64,000 bases of DNA from Onchidella celtica (Eukaryota; Mollusca; Gastropoda; Systellommatophora; Onchidiidae): contig OZ007571.1 of NCBI GenBank assembly GCA_963931925.1, positions 61,356,519 through 61,420,518 on the forward strand, written 5' to 3'. A program made the translations under genes and the position numbers. The notes below the pieces were generated by a model. That model did not search any database and was not told the DNA's origin. It saw only the letters and a program-made list of their open reading frames with translations. Positions 1 to 12,578 of the stretch are shown here, piece by piece. The first letter of the stretch is position 1. Each line of letters begins with the position of its first letter.

Positions 1-97
1 CAGAATAACTTTCCACATAATGTACTTCTTTCCACTGTCTAACATTTTATGAGAAGACATTCAAGATATCTTTGAATTATATATCTCTCATGCTTAC

Positions 98-316
98 ATT
101 GCATGGTGTCTTTTCAACACCGCCTTTGATTTTGTATGCTGCTGCACTGACATCATTAAAGTGGATGATGAGCGGATTATCTGGATCACTGAATGGGTCA
201 ACAATAACTTCGTCTGTCAATTCTATGCGATCATCATCACCAAGTATCTCATAGGAGTTGTGTCCATTCATGTCAAGACCATTCAAATTTATGTCTGTTT
301 CGTTGTCCATTTTCAG
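98..316 (-). CDS. First coding exon of a threonine/serine dehydratase-like PLP enzyme (partial, gene continues off left edge)
   Basis: Read on minus, the exon follows a clean acceptor (pyrimidine tract ending TTTGCAG at 317-320). It has an ATG at 310-308 and ends at a GTAAGC donor at 97-92. It encodes about 70 residues: an acidic leader (MDNETDINLNG...) then NPLIIHFNDVSAAAYKIKGG and VEKTPCN. The AAYKIKGGVEKTPC stretch matches the N-terminal signature of fold-type II PLP enzymes such as L-threonine ammonia-lyase and serine racemase, just before the Lys-containing PLP site. That lysine and the rest of the enzyme would lie in exons left of position 1. The acceptor just 5' of the ATG implies an upstream untranslated exon to the right. 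Family members deaminate Thr/Ser or racemise Ser in the cytosol; which reaction applies cannot be told from this exon. Confidence 0.62.
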
Positions 317-2601
317 CTGCAAAGAAAGAAGAATGAAAAAACAAGAGAGGAATCCCTAAGGTTGCCAAATAAAATAAATTTTTGCAATCACCAACACTTG
401 AAGAAGTGATATTCATGTTTATGTGCCGACCCTATCCATCCCAAGTCAAATGACCAAATGAACAATACTTTGTTGAACAATCCCTGGCCCTTTCATAAAA
501 CTGCACCAAGCACAATTGCACATGGCAGGTCCTTTTTACATTTTTCCGCGCCAAACATCTCATGAACACGTCCTGAAAGAAATTGTATTTTTTTAACTGA
601 TTGACAGAAAGTACCAAAAAAAAAATAATAAAATTCAAACACAACACGTCTGTCCCAAAATTGTATTCAGATTTAAGGAACAGATTTCAAGTAAAATAGT
701 TTTCTTCTGTCCTGTAAAATTAAGTTCTTTGCATATGCAGTTTCATGATGGGGGCAGCAAAATGTTTCTCTGCTGAACTAGCAATAAGATTGGATGTATA
801 TTAAAAGGAATTTGTGTATATCCGTACAGATATGCACTTCCATATTAAAAACCTGACAGAAAGCCTTTCAAATGTATCTCAGACCAGACTACACCTTTCC
901 ATGTACTTGGCAGTTACTCACCAATTTAAATTAATGATAAAAACATCAACAACTAGTTTGCCAGGGATTACAAGGGCCATCCCCCAAGAACCCCTCTTAA
1001 CGTCGCATTCTTGTGGGGATCCATATTTCCCCACAGACAGGAATAAATTGTGTTACTGTAAGAAAATCTGGACATGTGACCCTTCAGAAGTTCAGCTCCT
1101 GCTTCAGGCAAAAAACAAAACAAAACAAAAAGCTAGGGTTGGGAGAAATTCACTTTAAAATTAAAGGTAAGATTCAAGAACTGAGACAACTTTACTCCTA
1201 CAAACATTGTTTGTGTGAATTCACTAAACAACAAACTTAATATTTTACCATTAATTTGTCTCTCGTAGTGCGACACAATAAAAATAAATCTAGACTCTAA
1301 TTAATTTTTACTTTTGGTAAAATTGATGCCCTCGCATATAACCCATAAGTTAAAATTAATTCGTGTACTCATGTCCATGTGCACTGTGAAAGTGCTCCGA
1401 GGCACTGTAAAACTGCTGGTAAGGTAATTTTAGTCTTGCACGTTTAGTCCTGCATATAGATCTAGATCTAGTCTAATAGTAATACAACAATAACAAAACG
1501 AACGATGGCAACAAGTTCAGATGTGAAAAGCCAAACCGCTCGACCAAATTTCTCTTTTTTTCTCTCTCTCTCCGTCACAATAAATTACCTGAGGCAATCT
1601 ACACAGAATCTCGCACCGGCAATCTGCAAAGTGGTCCCGAGCCCAAGCCAGTTCTGTTATGATGAGCGACGTGCTAACATCGGTAACGATAAACAACACA
1701 GCTGACCGAAAAAGGTTGTCGGTCAAGGTCTTCGAAGTGGTATGGGCGCATCGAGTATTATTTACTCGATATTGCATATTGTATGTATTTTCGCAGGACG
1801 AGCCATTTTCTTTGGTTTTCGGACGACCTGATTATATAATAATTATTGACTCTTGTCTCTGCTTAGGCAGGGTCAGCGACTTCCTTAAAATAGGTTTGGA
1901 GAACTTCTGTAACGGGCAAGGATTTGAAACTTCGATTATTCCCCATTGGGCTTGCTTTCTACTGTTATCTCGCCACATGGGTTATGTATAGTAGGTCATG
2001 GGCTTCCATGACTTTTTAATTATATAATATAATTATGTCTCTAGACTCTCTTGGACCATTTATAGGTACTGGTTTTCAGTCATACTGTTCATCCTGTTGG
2101 TTTCTGAGGGTCAATTTAGGCGAGTCAAGTCCAGCAGAACTGCAGCGCCAAATTGGATAACCATGTATCGACTACACCTTTAATCGAAACTTATCAGATG
2201 TGTTTGCCAGATGATTGTGAAGCGAGCACCTGGAGGTGTGCGCACTTGAGCCAATCAAACTGCGCAGAAATTAATTCTATAGGTGCGGATATTGTGCTGT
2301 TTGCCCTACCATCTGTAAAACACACAAACACACACAGACACACACACGCATCCTGTTCTTTCTGACGGAGGCTAAGATCTACAACTTGGTTTAATAACTT
2401 TTATACTCGTTTACAAAACTGTTTTAGATCTCACAAAATGTGGTGAAATTATATGAATGTGTAACAAGATGGTGTTAGGGTGAGGGTGAAGGTGTAGATA
2501 TGGTGTAGATGAACCATTCATGTGGGTTTCACTCTTGTTACTGCGGCTGGTTAGGCCGCAACATTCACTCGGTTCATGCCAGGGCGGTAAAACTGCTCAC
2601 A
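317..2601. other. Intergenic or 5' intron DNA, no gene recognised
   Basis: Only short unsupported open frames occur here. A CA-rich microsatellite lies near 2320-2350. AGATCT/TAGATC palindromes appear near 1455-1475. Any 5' untranslated exon and promoter of the minus-strand dehydratase-like gene should fall here, but I cannot place them. Confidence 0.5.
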
Positions 2602-2846
2602 CTGTCAAAGAAGAATATAAGTCTATTGTAGGGCACAAAAGACGTTTATTCAATAACACACACACCTGCTCTCGACTGGGGGAAGAGACGCAGTCGTGTA
2701 ACAGTATACCAATTAACAACAAGACAAATGTATACATGGCATAGTTAACACGACCAGCATAATAATAATACATATGTATAAAACGTAAATAAATCAAGAG
2801 TGAAGATAATAAACACAACATGAGATGTGCGATATCAGAGAGAGAA

Positions 2847-2880
<34 letters not shown>

Positions 2881-3287
2881 CAATATTATCGAAAGACTTC
2901 TAAACATTCAGTACGCACTAATATCGTGGTCGTCGATATAACATAACATTTGTGAGCAAACAGTCTGCTCGGTTAGGCTAAGAGTATACGGCATTTCAGT
3001 AGGCTACATGTATCTAAAACAGTATAAACAGCATAACCACAGAACTCTTTCATAACTTCCAGAGTCTAATATACTTATGAGGAAAATACATCTATTGTTT
3101 ACAGAGTTACACTCATCGTAAATATCTGATAGCATCTGATATTATCATCTTAAAATCAGCAAGAACAGTATTATAAGTATTAAAGAGCACGTACCTGTCA
3201 AAGAAGAATATAAGTCTATTGTAGGGCACAAAAGACGTTTATTCAATAACACACACACCTGCTCTCGACTGGGGGAAGAGACGCAGT
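2602..3287. repeat. Pair of apparently identical 93-bp direct repeats bracketing 500 bp
   Basis: The 93-bp segment at 2602-2694 recurs at 3195-3287 with no mismatch that I can see. Both begin CTGTCAAAGAAGAATATAAG and end GAAGAGACGCAGT. The 500-bp interior has no long open frame and includes a GA microsatellite near 2840-2880. Terminal direct repeats this short around a non-coding core resemble a TRIM-type (terminal-repeat retrotransposon in miniature) element. I see no clear target-site duplication, so a simple segmental duplication is equally possible. The near-perfect identity implies a recent event. Confidence 0.55.
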
Positions 3288-3526
3288 GCTTGGGGCTTGA
3301 CAGGCCCGGGGTTTTATACGATTCTTTCCCATCCTCCCACGGTCTTGGGGGCGGGTCAGTCTAACTGTCGCTCACAGTTAAGCACTGTGATTGGAACACG
3401 CTCCTCTAAGACAAAATACTGAATGCCAAAATACCACATACCACAAATGTATTTAATTCTATGTTAAACTTAATAGCTCTGAATACGAAACATAAATAAA
3501 AGAACATACAACCAAATACACTATGA

Positions 3527-3592
3527 AGGGTGCAGAGTGGCCGTTATCGTGCCGGAGCACCGCAGAATCTAAACTCAGACTCAAAACTCAAA
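3527..3592. repeat. Dispersed repeat copy with core GTGGCCGTTATCGTGCC (copy 1 of 4)
   Basis: The core GTGGCCGTTATCGTGCC followed by a CCGTTAAACC/AAACTCA-like tail is found here and, in the same orientation and diverged, near 47033-47085, 55918-55976 and 59546-59600. This spread indicates a conserved segment of an interspersed repeat, possibly a SINE. The family is not identified. Confidence 0.55.
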
Positions 3593-3944
3593 CACACACA
3601 ACAAAAAAAAAACAAATCTCTTGACATCTAAGAAATTCATCAGTGCAACTTTAATTAACGGGGGTGGGGGGTGGGGATTATTTTCTTTCATTTTTATTTC
3701 ATGATAGATGTTGCCTGATCTGTGAGTGTGAGGAATATGTTCCAAATATTAGTGGGGAGCAGTGCACATTGGACTGCTGTGAAATGGTAAGAATGCAAGG
3801 TTAAATTTATAGGCTTCCCATTTTTTAAAATTAAAAATACAATAAAAGACTACATATGTAAAAAACAAAACAAAATATCACTAGACAGACTGTCATAGGA
3901 AGACAGAGCATAACAGGAAAAACTGACAGTGACAACGGCATTGC

Positions 3945-4316
3945 CTACACTTGTGCCCAGTCTTCTGCTCTCGAGAGAATTGACCCCACTGAAATCTTTT
4001 TAAAAATGATGTCCAAATATTTTACACAGTAGAGATGTGGTTGTCTTCGAGCTTCTTGGACAAACCTAACATAATCTGCAGGGCAGTAGTTGTGCATATT
4101 GTTCAGATGGCATTCGATGACTCTGTACACAGAATCTACTGCCACATTTTTCAAAATAAACAACTTTTTCATGGAACATTCGTGGAGAAGTAGATCAGGG
4201 GCAATTTCAATTCTGACTGGTGCAACCATCACAAAAAAATAACATAATGCATCAAAGCTTAAAGCTGACTGCAAACAATCAAAAATACTTGTAAAATCAA
4301 TGGCTGTTAGCCCACC
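3945..4316 (-). CDS. Probable 3'-terminal coding exon of an unidentified minus-strand gene
   Basis: On minus the frame is open from an acceptor-like TCTCAG at 4322-4317 to a TAG stop at 3947-3945. A second possible acceptor, TTTGCAG, ends near 4272. The product of about 120 residues has the composition of a real globular protein, with runs such as LLLHECSMKKLFILKNV, MHNYCPADYVRFVQEARRQP and a C-terminus SRAEDWAQV. The Leu/Cys-rich end after ARRQP faintly recalls the SOCS-box tail of ankyrin-repeat (ASB-type) proteins, but the match is weak and I would not assign a family. Upstream exons would lie to the right on minus. The open frame at about 4360-4600, ending YDITTKNIIY, may be intron or exon. 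Confidence 0.38.
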   Translation of the reverse strand, partial: GGLTAIDFTSIFDCLQSALSFDALCYFFVMVAPVRIEIAPDLLLHECSMKKLFILKNVAVDSVYRVIECHLNNMHNYCPADYVRFVQEARRQPHLYCVKYLDIIFKKISVGSILSRAEDWAQV

Positions 4317-4673
4317 CTGAGATTCATCCCATAGTTAATAGATGATGTTTTTTGTCGTAATGTCATAAAAAGAGACGTTATGTAAGCAAAGCTTCATCCT
4401 GTGGTAAAAGGCAGAAGCATTCAACATACGACACAGCAAGACAGCTCGCAGGTCCACTGAGATAACTTTAATATTTTGACTTTGTGCCTCGTGTTGGAGT
4501 TTTAACTTCTCTTCTCGTGCCCTATGGCATCGCATGGGCAGGGCTACACGGGCAATTGCTCCAGGCGCGAAATTCTTAGGAGCGCAAAATTTCAAGAGGA
4601 AAAATAAATAAGGTAGTAGAAATGAAAAATAAAAAAACACCGCCCCTTCCTCCTCACACAGAAAATCTCTCAA

Positions 4674-5802
4674 TGTTCGAACATTCTAGTTTTTCAACAT
4701 GATGCATGGGGCAAATAAACATTACGACATTCCATTTTACAGTATTTTGCTCACTAATTACAGGCATACTGTACTGTAACATAATGCCAATAAGAAGCGT
4801 GATTACCATTTTGAAGACTGTTGTAATGTTTCATAACTTGCATAAAAAAAGATTTAAATGATTAAAAATGTCATAATTTCACCAAGTAGTAACAGGCACC
4901 TTTACAGTCCGGCTTCTCCTTTCCTGCCGGCCTCATCTCCATGATGTGTATGACACTGATAGTTGCATTGAGTAAATTTTAAAATCCAACGTCATGGCTA
5001 AAATAATCCTTAAAATGCACGTGTGTCAAAGATGTTATGATATGGTTTAGATTTGCTTCGATGGGTGTACACGTGAAAGCTGCAAGTGAGTTTGACTTTG
5101 CTGTGACATGTTGAATCCTTTCAACTGTTTCATGGTTTGTACTGTAAGTTGCAAAAGAAGTTTCTCAAAACTTCAATTAAGCAAAATATATCAGAATGTG
5201 CAATGGGCCAAGAAAGACTAATTAACCTGACAAAACTGTCAATTGAGAGATTTCAATGTGGATTTCAATATGTGTACTTGAAAAGTTTGCACAAAGTAAA
5301 ACCAGGCTATTGTTCATAATGTTTAGTATACTAGGATTAGATGCATTTTACTTTAATTACATTAGTATTTTCTTAAAATACAATACCTGTGCTTGGCGGA
5401 TAGGGTTTCAATACTACCTTGTACCTGGCACTGGCAAGCCACTCTACGCCACTACTCTTATATAACTCAAGAGTGCAGAGCACTCCTATGCAGCTGCAGT
5501 GAATAGCTCTATATCAAAATGTTCTGCCATCTTTCACACAACCAAGCCGGCACTCAACATGTTCTGACATGTTGTAATTTGACTAGTCAATAAACAAAAC
5601 CCGAGGTTTCACAATGGAAACACTTTGCTTTTTCTGTTTCTTTTTTTAGCGCAGCAATAAGATGATAGCAAAAACTACTTTTCAATGCCCACTTTAATTG
5701 AACTATTTTTAAATTTTTGTTGTTGTTATTGTTGCTTTTCTGCACTGAATTCTGTTCGGAGGAACTAAAGAGATAAAGGAAAAAAGTGGATATAAAACAA
5801 AA
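4674..5802. other. Non-coding stretch, nothing recognised
   Basis: AT-rich DNA between the minus-strand exon and the large palindrome. It has only short, low-complexity open frames and no motif I recognise. Confidence 0.5.
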
Positions 5803-8800
5803 TAAAAAAAGTGGCACGGGGACTCCAGCACACATTACCCTCCATAGCTACACTACGTGTGCCGTTTGAATATGTGGTTGCGAGAGCACTTTTCCCATGA
5901 CATGGACGATCCTAAGTCTAATACTAAAGTACCAGTTACCCCTTAAGATCTAAGGAAGTAGGTTCTAATCCGTATGTTTTGTCCGGCCTACCCCCGACCA
6001 AACTCCACCCCGACTCTCAGTCCCTCGGTAGCGCCTCAAGGGAGGAAACTCGCCAGACCCTAAGCTTTACAGGCTAGTTGGGCATGACCAGCCGTGCGAG
6101 TACCTTGGTCGACCGCCGACCTCGACGCTACATGGAAGCAGGAGCCAGTAACCACCCGAGTTTCCCCAAAGTGGCTGTTCTGTACTATAAATAAATTTGG
6201 GTTTTTCTTATATGACACACAATCCATACATTGTCTGCCATTATGGGTTTGACCTCATTATGCATAAACTCATATATTAAATTTATTCCTTTATTAACCT
6301 TACTCAAAACTTTTTGTTTTCATTCAAACTCTTGGGTTTATTATTATTCCTTAAAGATATGCACCTCCTGATAAACAGACTTCAAAATTTTGAAGTTTCA
6401 AAATATTAACAACCCGAGGACACGATTATCTACCTTTGCCCTTGACACTGTCTTGGCCTTATTATAAACCGGAAGTGGAAATCGATACTACTTAATTAGT
6501 CGACTTCCAATAACTTCGTTGAATATGGCAAAGAAATCAATACTTATTTCTAAAAAAAACCCTCCACATCTCCATCTTCTCTCTCTACATTTACATTTTC
6601 CTCATCATACCTTTTTTCTATGGTTTTTTTTTTTTCTTGTTTTTAAATGTCCGCATGACTTGGGTATGACATCATCATCCAGTTTGAAGGGAACCAAAAT
6701 CGATACCAAAAAGACATAAAATCGGAAGGAAACAGGTTAAGCACACTTAACAATATTAACTCCTCGAGATTTGAAAATGAAAATAAGATATAAATTAATA
6801 AGGGTTGAGACAAGAAACATAGCAGAAAATGAAATGCATGAACAAGTTGTACATGCGACCTCGGACTTTTTCTGTATCATACATTTTCAAATATTTACCG
6901 AATAAGAACAATGCAAAAAAAGAAATTTTGGAGAACAGATTTTTTTGTTGTGATCACAAACTGAAATAATGCAATGGCCAAATCACAATAATCATTATGG
7001 AGAAATAAAGCAATTTGTCACTTGGATGGAAAAAAAACAAAAATGACGAGTCTCTGAAATGAAAATTGCATTCCCCCAAAAAGGAATAAATCTATATAGA
7101 ATGCACAAATTCTCTACCTTTGAAACCAGAATGCTTTTTTATTAGGCCACTTAGAATAACCAAATTTTGCACATAGGTTTCAAATACTGTAGAGGGCTCT
7201 TTGAAGTTGGATTTTTTTATTCGTTTTGTTTTTCAATTTTTTAAAGTTTTCTTTGGGTCTTTGACTGCTCTTATCCGCTCCCTCTTTTTACCAAGAGCAC
7301 ATGACCCATGATGTGAACACTTTATGCCGGCTGATGTAAACTAGTCAGCATGCTTGTGGTGAAGTTAGAATACAGAAATACCTGCTACAGAGGTAGAAAG
7401 TGATGGGGCGGGGCATAGGTTGGGGGTCTGCGCAGATCATGGTTTTTATGCTTGTATAAATATACAATACTAAAATGAACCCTGTATAATATGTTTTGTG
7501 AGTGCTTACATCTACACTTATTCCATTTGCACAAAGCCTGATTGTAAAATGAATCTTACCATGCTGTAATTTAATGATCTGTGGCCGTATGCATGAACTG
7601 TACATAATTGGTTACATGGTGGATAAGCCCAATGCATCCGTGCAAAATACTAATCGACATGCCAGAACTTTGCATAAGCCTACATACATATGTAAAAGGG
7701 GGTTCGTAACTTTACACTTTGTACGAGGATGACTATGTCAGCAAAACAAGCATAGAAAAGTGGCATCTATTTCTGAGCCCAATCGCTATCACCATCAATC
7801 CTGAAAGAACAAATCCTATTCCCGCCTTACAGATCTACTGAGAAAATCTGCCCTTTCAATAGAATTTGCACCATTGACTCAACGAATTTGGTCCGAAATC
7901 TGATAGAGATCTACTTAAGATTAAGAAAAGACAGAGAAGCGCTTAATTTCTCCTTCTTTGTGTCAACGCTGATATCCTCATTTGATTGAAAGTAATAATT
8001 CTAATTAGCATTCTGTTACTAATGAAAATGAAACTTCAAAATCCATAGTTGATGTTGTCTCCAACGTGGGTTTAATGTTTTCAAGAAATGTGGAAGAGAG
8101 GAAAAAGAAATTTTCGTCATCAATTTTAACTTAAACAAAAAAGTTTCCACTTCAGAAAATGATAATAGTAATATTGTGTGACAAAATATTAGTTACTTTC
8201 TTTGTTTTCTCCATTTCAAATAATGAGATGATAAAGAGCAAGAACATGCTACAATCAATGCCAAAGTGTACACCCTATTCGCCTCGCAGTCAACAGGATC
8301 CGTTTTGTTTACAGCATTGCGGCCAACACATGAGTGAATTTGTCACAGTGTCCAGTGCCTGGTATTGGCTGACACAAGTTCTGTGCATGCATAATGATTA
8401 TTTTTGTTACAGCGGTTACTGGCTACTGATGCATAGGTAGGGGCAGATGTAACTTTTGTTCATGCATACCAACTAAATTTGAGTTTACACCGAGCTGGCT
8501 GTAAGCACTATTGAGCCTGCACCATGATGCAAGTTCATGCATACAGCCACTGATATGTACTGACTGAATGAATGAATGATGAGTTCCTTTGTCTGGCCAG
8601 TGCCTGAAAAAAATTCCAACTTTTTCAGCCGTACCATGAAAAAATAAAATGCACTGCCACAGATAGCATTTCCATCCAGAAACCAGGCATCGTCTGGCCG
8701 GGTGAGCTGCCTTGAAACAAAATGTTATTTCTTTAATCAACCAGAAATTAAAAGTGGGCATTAAATAAAACGTGTGCCATCTACATGTGTGAATTCATGT

Positions 8801-9190
8801 GTCTAAGCTTCATAGAACTTACATGTGATTAAAAGTGGAAATAGGTCATTCCACTTTCTTACGATACAGTCATAAGTGAAAGCCAGATGGGACTATGTTT
8901 TATTCCAGTTTGGCCAAATGGTGCTAATTACTTTAGTAAAAACCAACCAAACAATGACCGATACACTTTTTTCTGCTACAGCTGGATAAAGAATATGTTG
9001 TAAGACATTCTAAGAAGTACACATGAATATATATATATTGTCCAGTTGTCATCAAAATTATTCTATTAACTGAATTTTTTTTAAAATAAAGAGTTAATCT
9101 TACTTGACCCCTGTAGAAACTAGAAGATTAGATGATTCAAGATATTTTGATCACTTACACTTATCATATACCATTTGTGAACATTAGTGA
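5803..9190 (+). repeat. Left arm of a ~6.8-kb imperfect palindrome
   Basis: This arm is the reverse complement of 9612-12578. Landmarks: GTGGCACGGGGACTCCAGCA at 5811 pairs with TGCTGGAGTCCCCGTGCCAC ending at 12571. AGACTTCAAAATTTTGAAG near 6380 pairs with the segment near 11980-12000. The final GTGAACATTAGTG near 9179-9191 pairs with CTAATGTTCAC near 9612. The outer two thirds look well over 90% identical by eye and the inner part is more diverged. About 430 bp (8426-8860) of this arm has no partner in the other arm. No convincing protein is encoded. The arm could be a non-autonomous transposon copy facing a second copy, or a foldback element. Confidence 0.85.
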
Positions 9191-9611
9191 AACCTGGCGT
9201 CATCTGGCCGAGTGAGCTTCATTTGTTCTTCTTTTCAAAGCCTTGTAACAGAATCTTATTTTCTGAATCAACTAGAAATTAAAACTGCACTAAATAAGAG
9301 CATGCTATCTTCATGTGAGAATTCATGTGTGCTAGCTTCATAGAACTTGTGCGCGAGGACTCAAAGAGGTGATATGCAAGTCCCCTTTCTTAAGGTACAC
9401 CCACAAGTGATAGGCAGACAGGATTACACTTTGTTCTGATTTGCAAACAATGCTAACTATTAATTTAGTAAACACCGCACAAAGGATAGGTTGTAAAATA
9501 TTCTAAAAAGTACACTTGAAAATGTTTGGTAAAGATGGCATCAAATTATACTATTTAATGGATCTTTTAAAAAAATAAAGAGTTAAGATTACTTTACCAC
9601 ATTACCACATT
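8690..9611. repeat. Diverged tandem duplication at the palindrome centre
   Basis: Segments of about 8690-9190 and 9191-9611 are diverged direct copies. Shared anchors in order are AAACC(A/T)GGC(A/G)TC(G/A)TCTGGCC, CTAGAAATTAAAA, GAATTCATGTGT, AGCTTCATAGAACTT, an AAATAAAGAGTTAA block and a block ending GAACATTAGTG / TGTTCACAAATG. The second copy fills the spacer between the palindrome arms. The structure is therefore arm, extra partial direct copy, inverted arm. Confidence 0.7.
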
Positions 9612-12578
9612 CTCTAATGTTCACAAATGATATGTGTTAAATGCATTGGATCGTCTTTCCTTTGTGTAAGTGATCAAAGTATTTTGAATCATTTCATGTT
9701 CTAGTTTCTACAGGGGTCAAACAACATTAACTCTTTATTTTTGTAAAAGTTCAGTTAATAGAATCAAGTTGATTCCAACTGGACTACATATTCAAGAGAA
9801 GTTTTTAGAATGTTTTGCAACGTATTCTTTATCCAGCTGTAGCAGAAAAAAGTGTATCGATCATTGTTCGGACGATGTTTACTAAAGTAATTAGCATCGT
9901 TTGGCCTAACTGGAACAAAGCATAGTCCCATCTGGCGGTCCCTTGTGACCATAATTATTGTAAGAAATTGCCACTTACTTCTGGGACAAAAATTGACATT
10001 ACACATGCCCAGAACTTGTGTCGGCCAATCCCAACCACTTGGCACTGTGACAAATTTGCAGTAATGATGTAAACAAAACTGAGACTGCTGACTGCGAGGC
10101 GAATAGGCTGTACACTTTGGTATTCATTGTAGCATGTTCTTGTTCCTTATCATCTCACCGTTTGAAATAGAGAAAACAAAGAAAGTAACTAATATTTTAT
10201 CCCACAATATTATTATTATCATTTTGTGAAGTGGAAACTTTTTTGTTGGTTTTGTTGATGAAAATTTCATTTTCCTCTCCTCCACACTTCTTGAAAATAT
10301 TAAACTCACGTTGGAGACAGCATCAGCAATGGTTTTCAAAGTTTCGTTATCATTAGTCACAGAATGTTGCACCTTGCTAATTAGAATTATTACATTCAAT
10401 AAAATAAGGATAGTAGAGTTGTCACACACAGAGTAGGAGAAAGTAAGCACTTCTCAGTCTTTTCTTAATTTTAGGTAGATCTCAATCAAATTTTGGATTA
10501 AATACATTGTCAGTTATGCAAATTCTTTTCAAAGGGCATATTTTCTCAGTAGATCTGTAATGCGGCAATAGGATTTGTTTTTTCAAAATTGACAGTGATG
10601 GCGATCAGGCTCAATAGCAAATGACACTTTCCTATGCTTGTTAAGCATTGCGTAACTGATTTAGTCATCCTCGGATAAAGTGTAAAGTTATGAACCCTTT
10701 TTACACATGTATATAGGCTTATGCAAAGTTCTAGCATGCCAAGTAGTGTGTTGCATGCACCGATGTGTTGCACCGATGCACCGATGGGCCGATCCACCAA
10801 GTAACCAGTTATGTACAGTTCATGAATACGGCCACAGATCATTAAATTACAGCATGGTGAGACTCATTTTACAATCAAACTTTGTGCAAATGGAATAAGT
10901 GTAGATGTAAGCACTTACAAAATATATATATAGGGTGCATTTTAGTATTTTATATTTATACAAGCATAAAAGCCACTGCCCTGGCCCATCATTTTCTACC
11001 CTCTGTAGCAGGTATTCCTATCTTCTAACTTCACTGTGAGCACGCTGACTAGTTTACATCAGCTGGCACGAAGTGTTCACACCATGGTCATGTGCTCCTG
11101 AAAAAAACGGGATCAGAGGAGAGCAGTCAACAACCCAAAGAAAACTCAAAATAAATTATTTCTTAAAAACCCATACTTCTACGCATCCTCCACAGTAATT
11201 GAAACCTACATGCAAAATTTGGTTGCAGTAGGTGACCTAATGAAAAAGCCTCTTTGGGTTCAAAAGTGGAGAATGTGTGCATTGTATACAGAGATTTATT
11301 CATTTTTTTTGATGAATGCCAATTTCATTTCGGAGACTCATCATTTTTGCTTTTTCTCCATCCAGCTGACAAATTGCTTTTATTTATCTGTCATGGTTAT
11401 TGTGATCTGGCCGTTGCATTATTTCAGATTGTGATCACAATAAAAAAAATTTGTTCTCTAGGATTTTTTCTTTTTTTTTCATTATTCTTATTCGGTAAAT
11501 ATTTGAAAATGTACAATTCGGAAAAAGGTCGAGGTCGCATATACAACTGGCTCATGCCTTTCATTTTCTGCTATGTTTCTTGTCTCAACAGATATTAATT
11601 TGCATCTTATTTCCATTTTCAAATCTCAGCGAGTTAAGATTGTTAAGTGTGCTTAACCTGTCTCCTTCCGAATTTTATGTCTTTTTGGTATCGAGTTTGG
11701 TTCCCTTCATACCGTATGATGATGTCATACCCAAGTCATGAGGACATTTAAAAATAAGAAGAAAAAAGGTATGATCAAGAAAATGTGAATGTAGAGAGAG
11801 AAGATGGAGATGTGGAGGGTTTTTTCAAAAATAAGTGTTTGATTTCTTTGCCATATTAAACGAAGTTATTGGCAATCGATTAATTAAGTAGTATCGATTT
11901 CCACTTCCTGTTTGTAATAAAAACCAAGACAGTGTCAAGGGCAAAGGTAGATAATCGTGTCCTCGGGTTGTTAATATTTTGAAACTTCAAAATTTTGAAG
12001 TCTGTTGATCAGGAGGTGCATATCTTTAAGGAATAATAATAAACCCAAGTGTTTGAATGGAAACAAAAAGTTTTGAGTAAGATTAATAAAGGAATAAATT
12101 TAATATATGAGTTTATGCATAATGAGATCAAACCCATAATGGCAGACAATGTATGGATTGTGTGTCATATAAGAAAAACCCAAATTTATTTATAGTACAG
12201 AACAGCCACTTTGGGGAAACTCGGGTGGTTACTGGCTCCTGCTTCCATGTCACGTCGAGGTCGGCGGTCGACCAAGGTACTCGCACGGCTAGTCATGCCC
12301 AACTAGCCTGTAAAGCTTAGGGTCTGGCGAGTTTCCTCCCTTAAGGCGCAACTGAGGGACTGAGAGTTGGGGTGGAGTTTGGTCGGGGGTAGGCCGGACA
12401 AAACATACGGATTAGAACCTACTTCCTTAGATCTTAAGGGGTAACTATTACTTTAGGGTATTAGACTTAGGATCGTCCATGTCATGGGAAAAGTGCTCTC
12501 GCAACCACATATTCAAACGGCACACGTAGTGTAGCTATGTAGGGTACTGTGTGCTGGAGTCCCCGTGCCACTTTTTTT
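9612..12578 (-). repeat. Right arm of the ~6.8-kb imperfect palindrome
   Basis: Reverse-complement partner of 5803-9190. Recognisable paired blocks include the CATACGGATTAGAACCTACT segment near 12405 and the GACAGTGTCAAGGGCAAAGG segment near 11930. The arm ends at CCACTTTTTTT (12569-12578), mirroring AAAAAAAGTGG at the left boundary. Beyond that the two flanks share only A/T-rich sequence and no clear target-site duplication. The frames at 10124-10450 and 9764-10045 are mirror counterparts of frames in the left arm and do not resemble known proteins. Confidence 0.85.

Noticed and set aside
8159..8440. 93-residue frame in the left palindrome arm, with counterparts in the right arm
   Set aside because: The mirror frames differ by substitutions and stops and match no known protein; explained by arm duplication.
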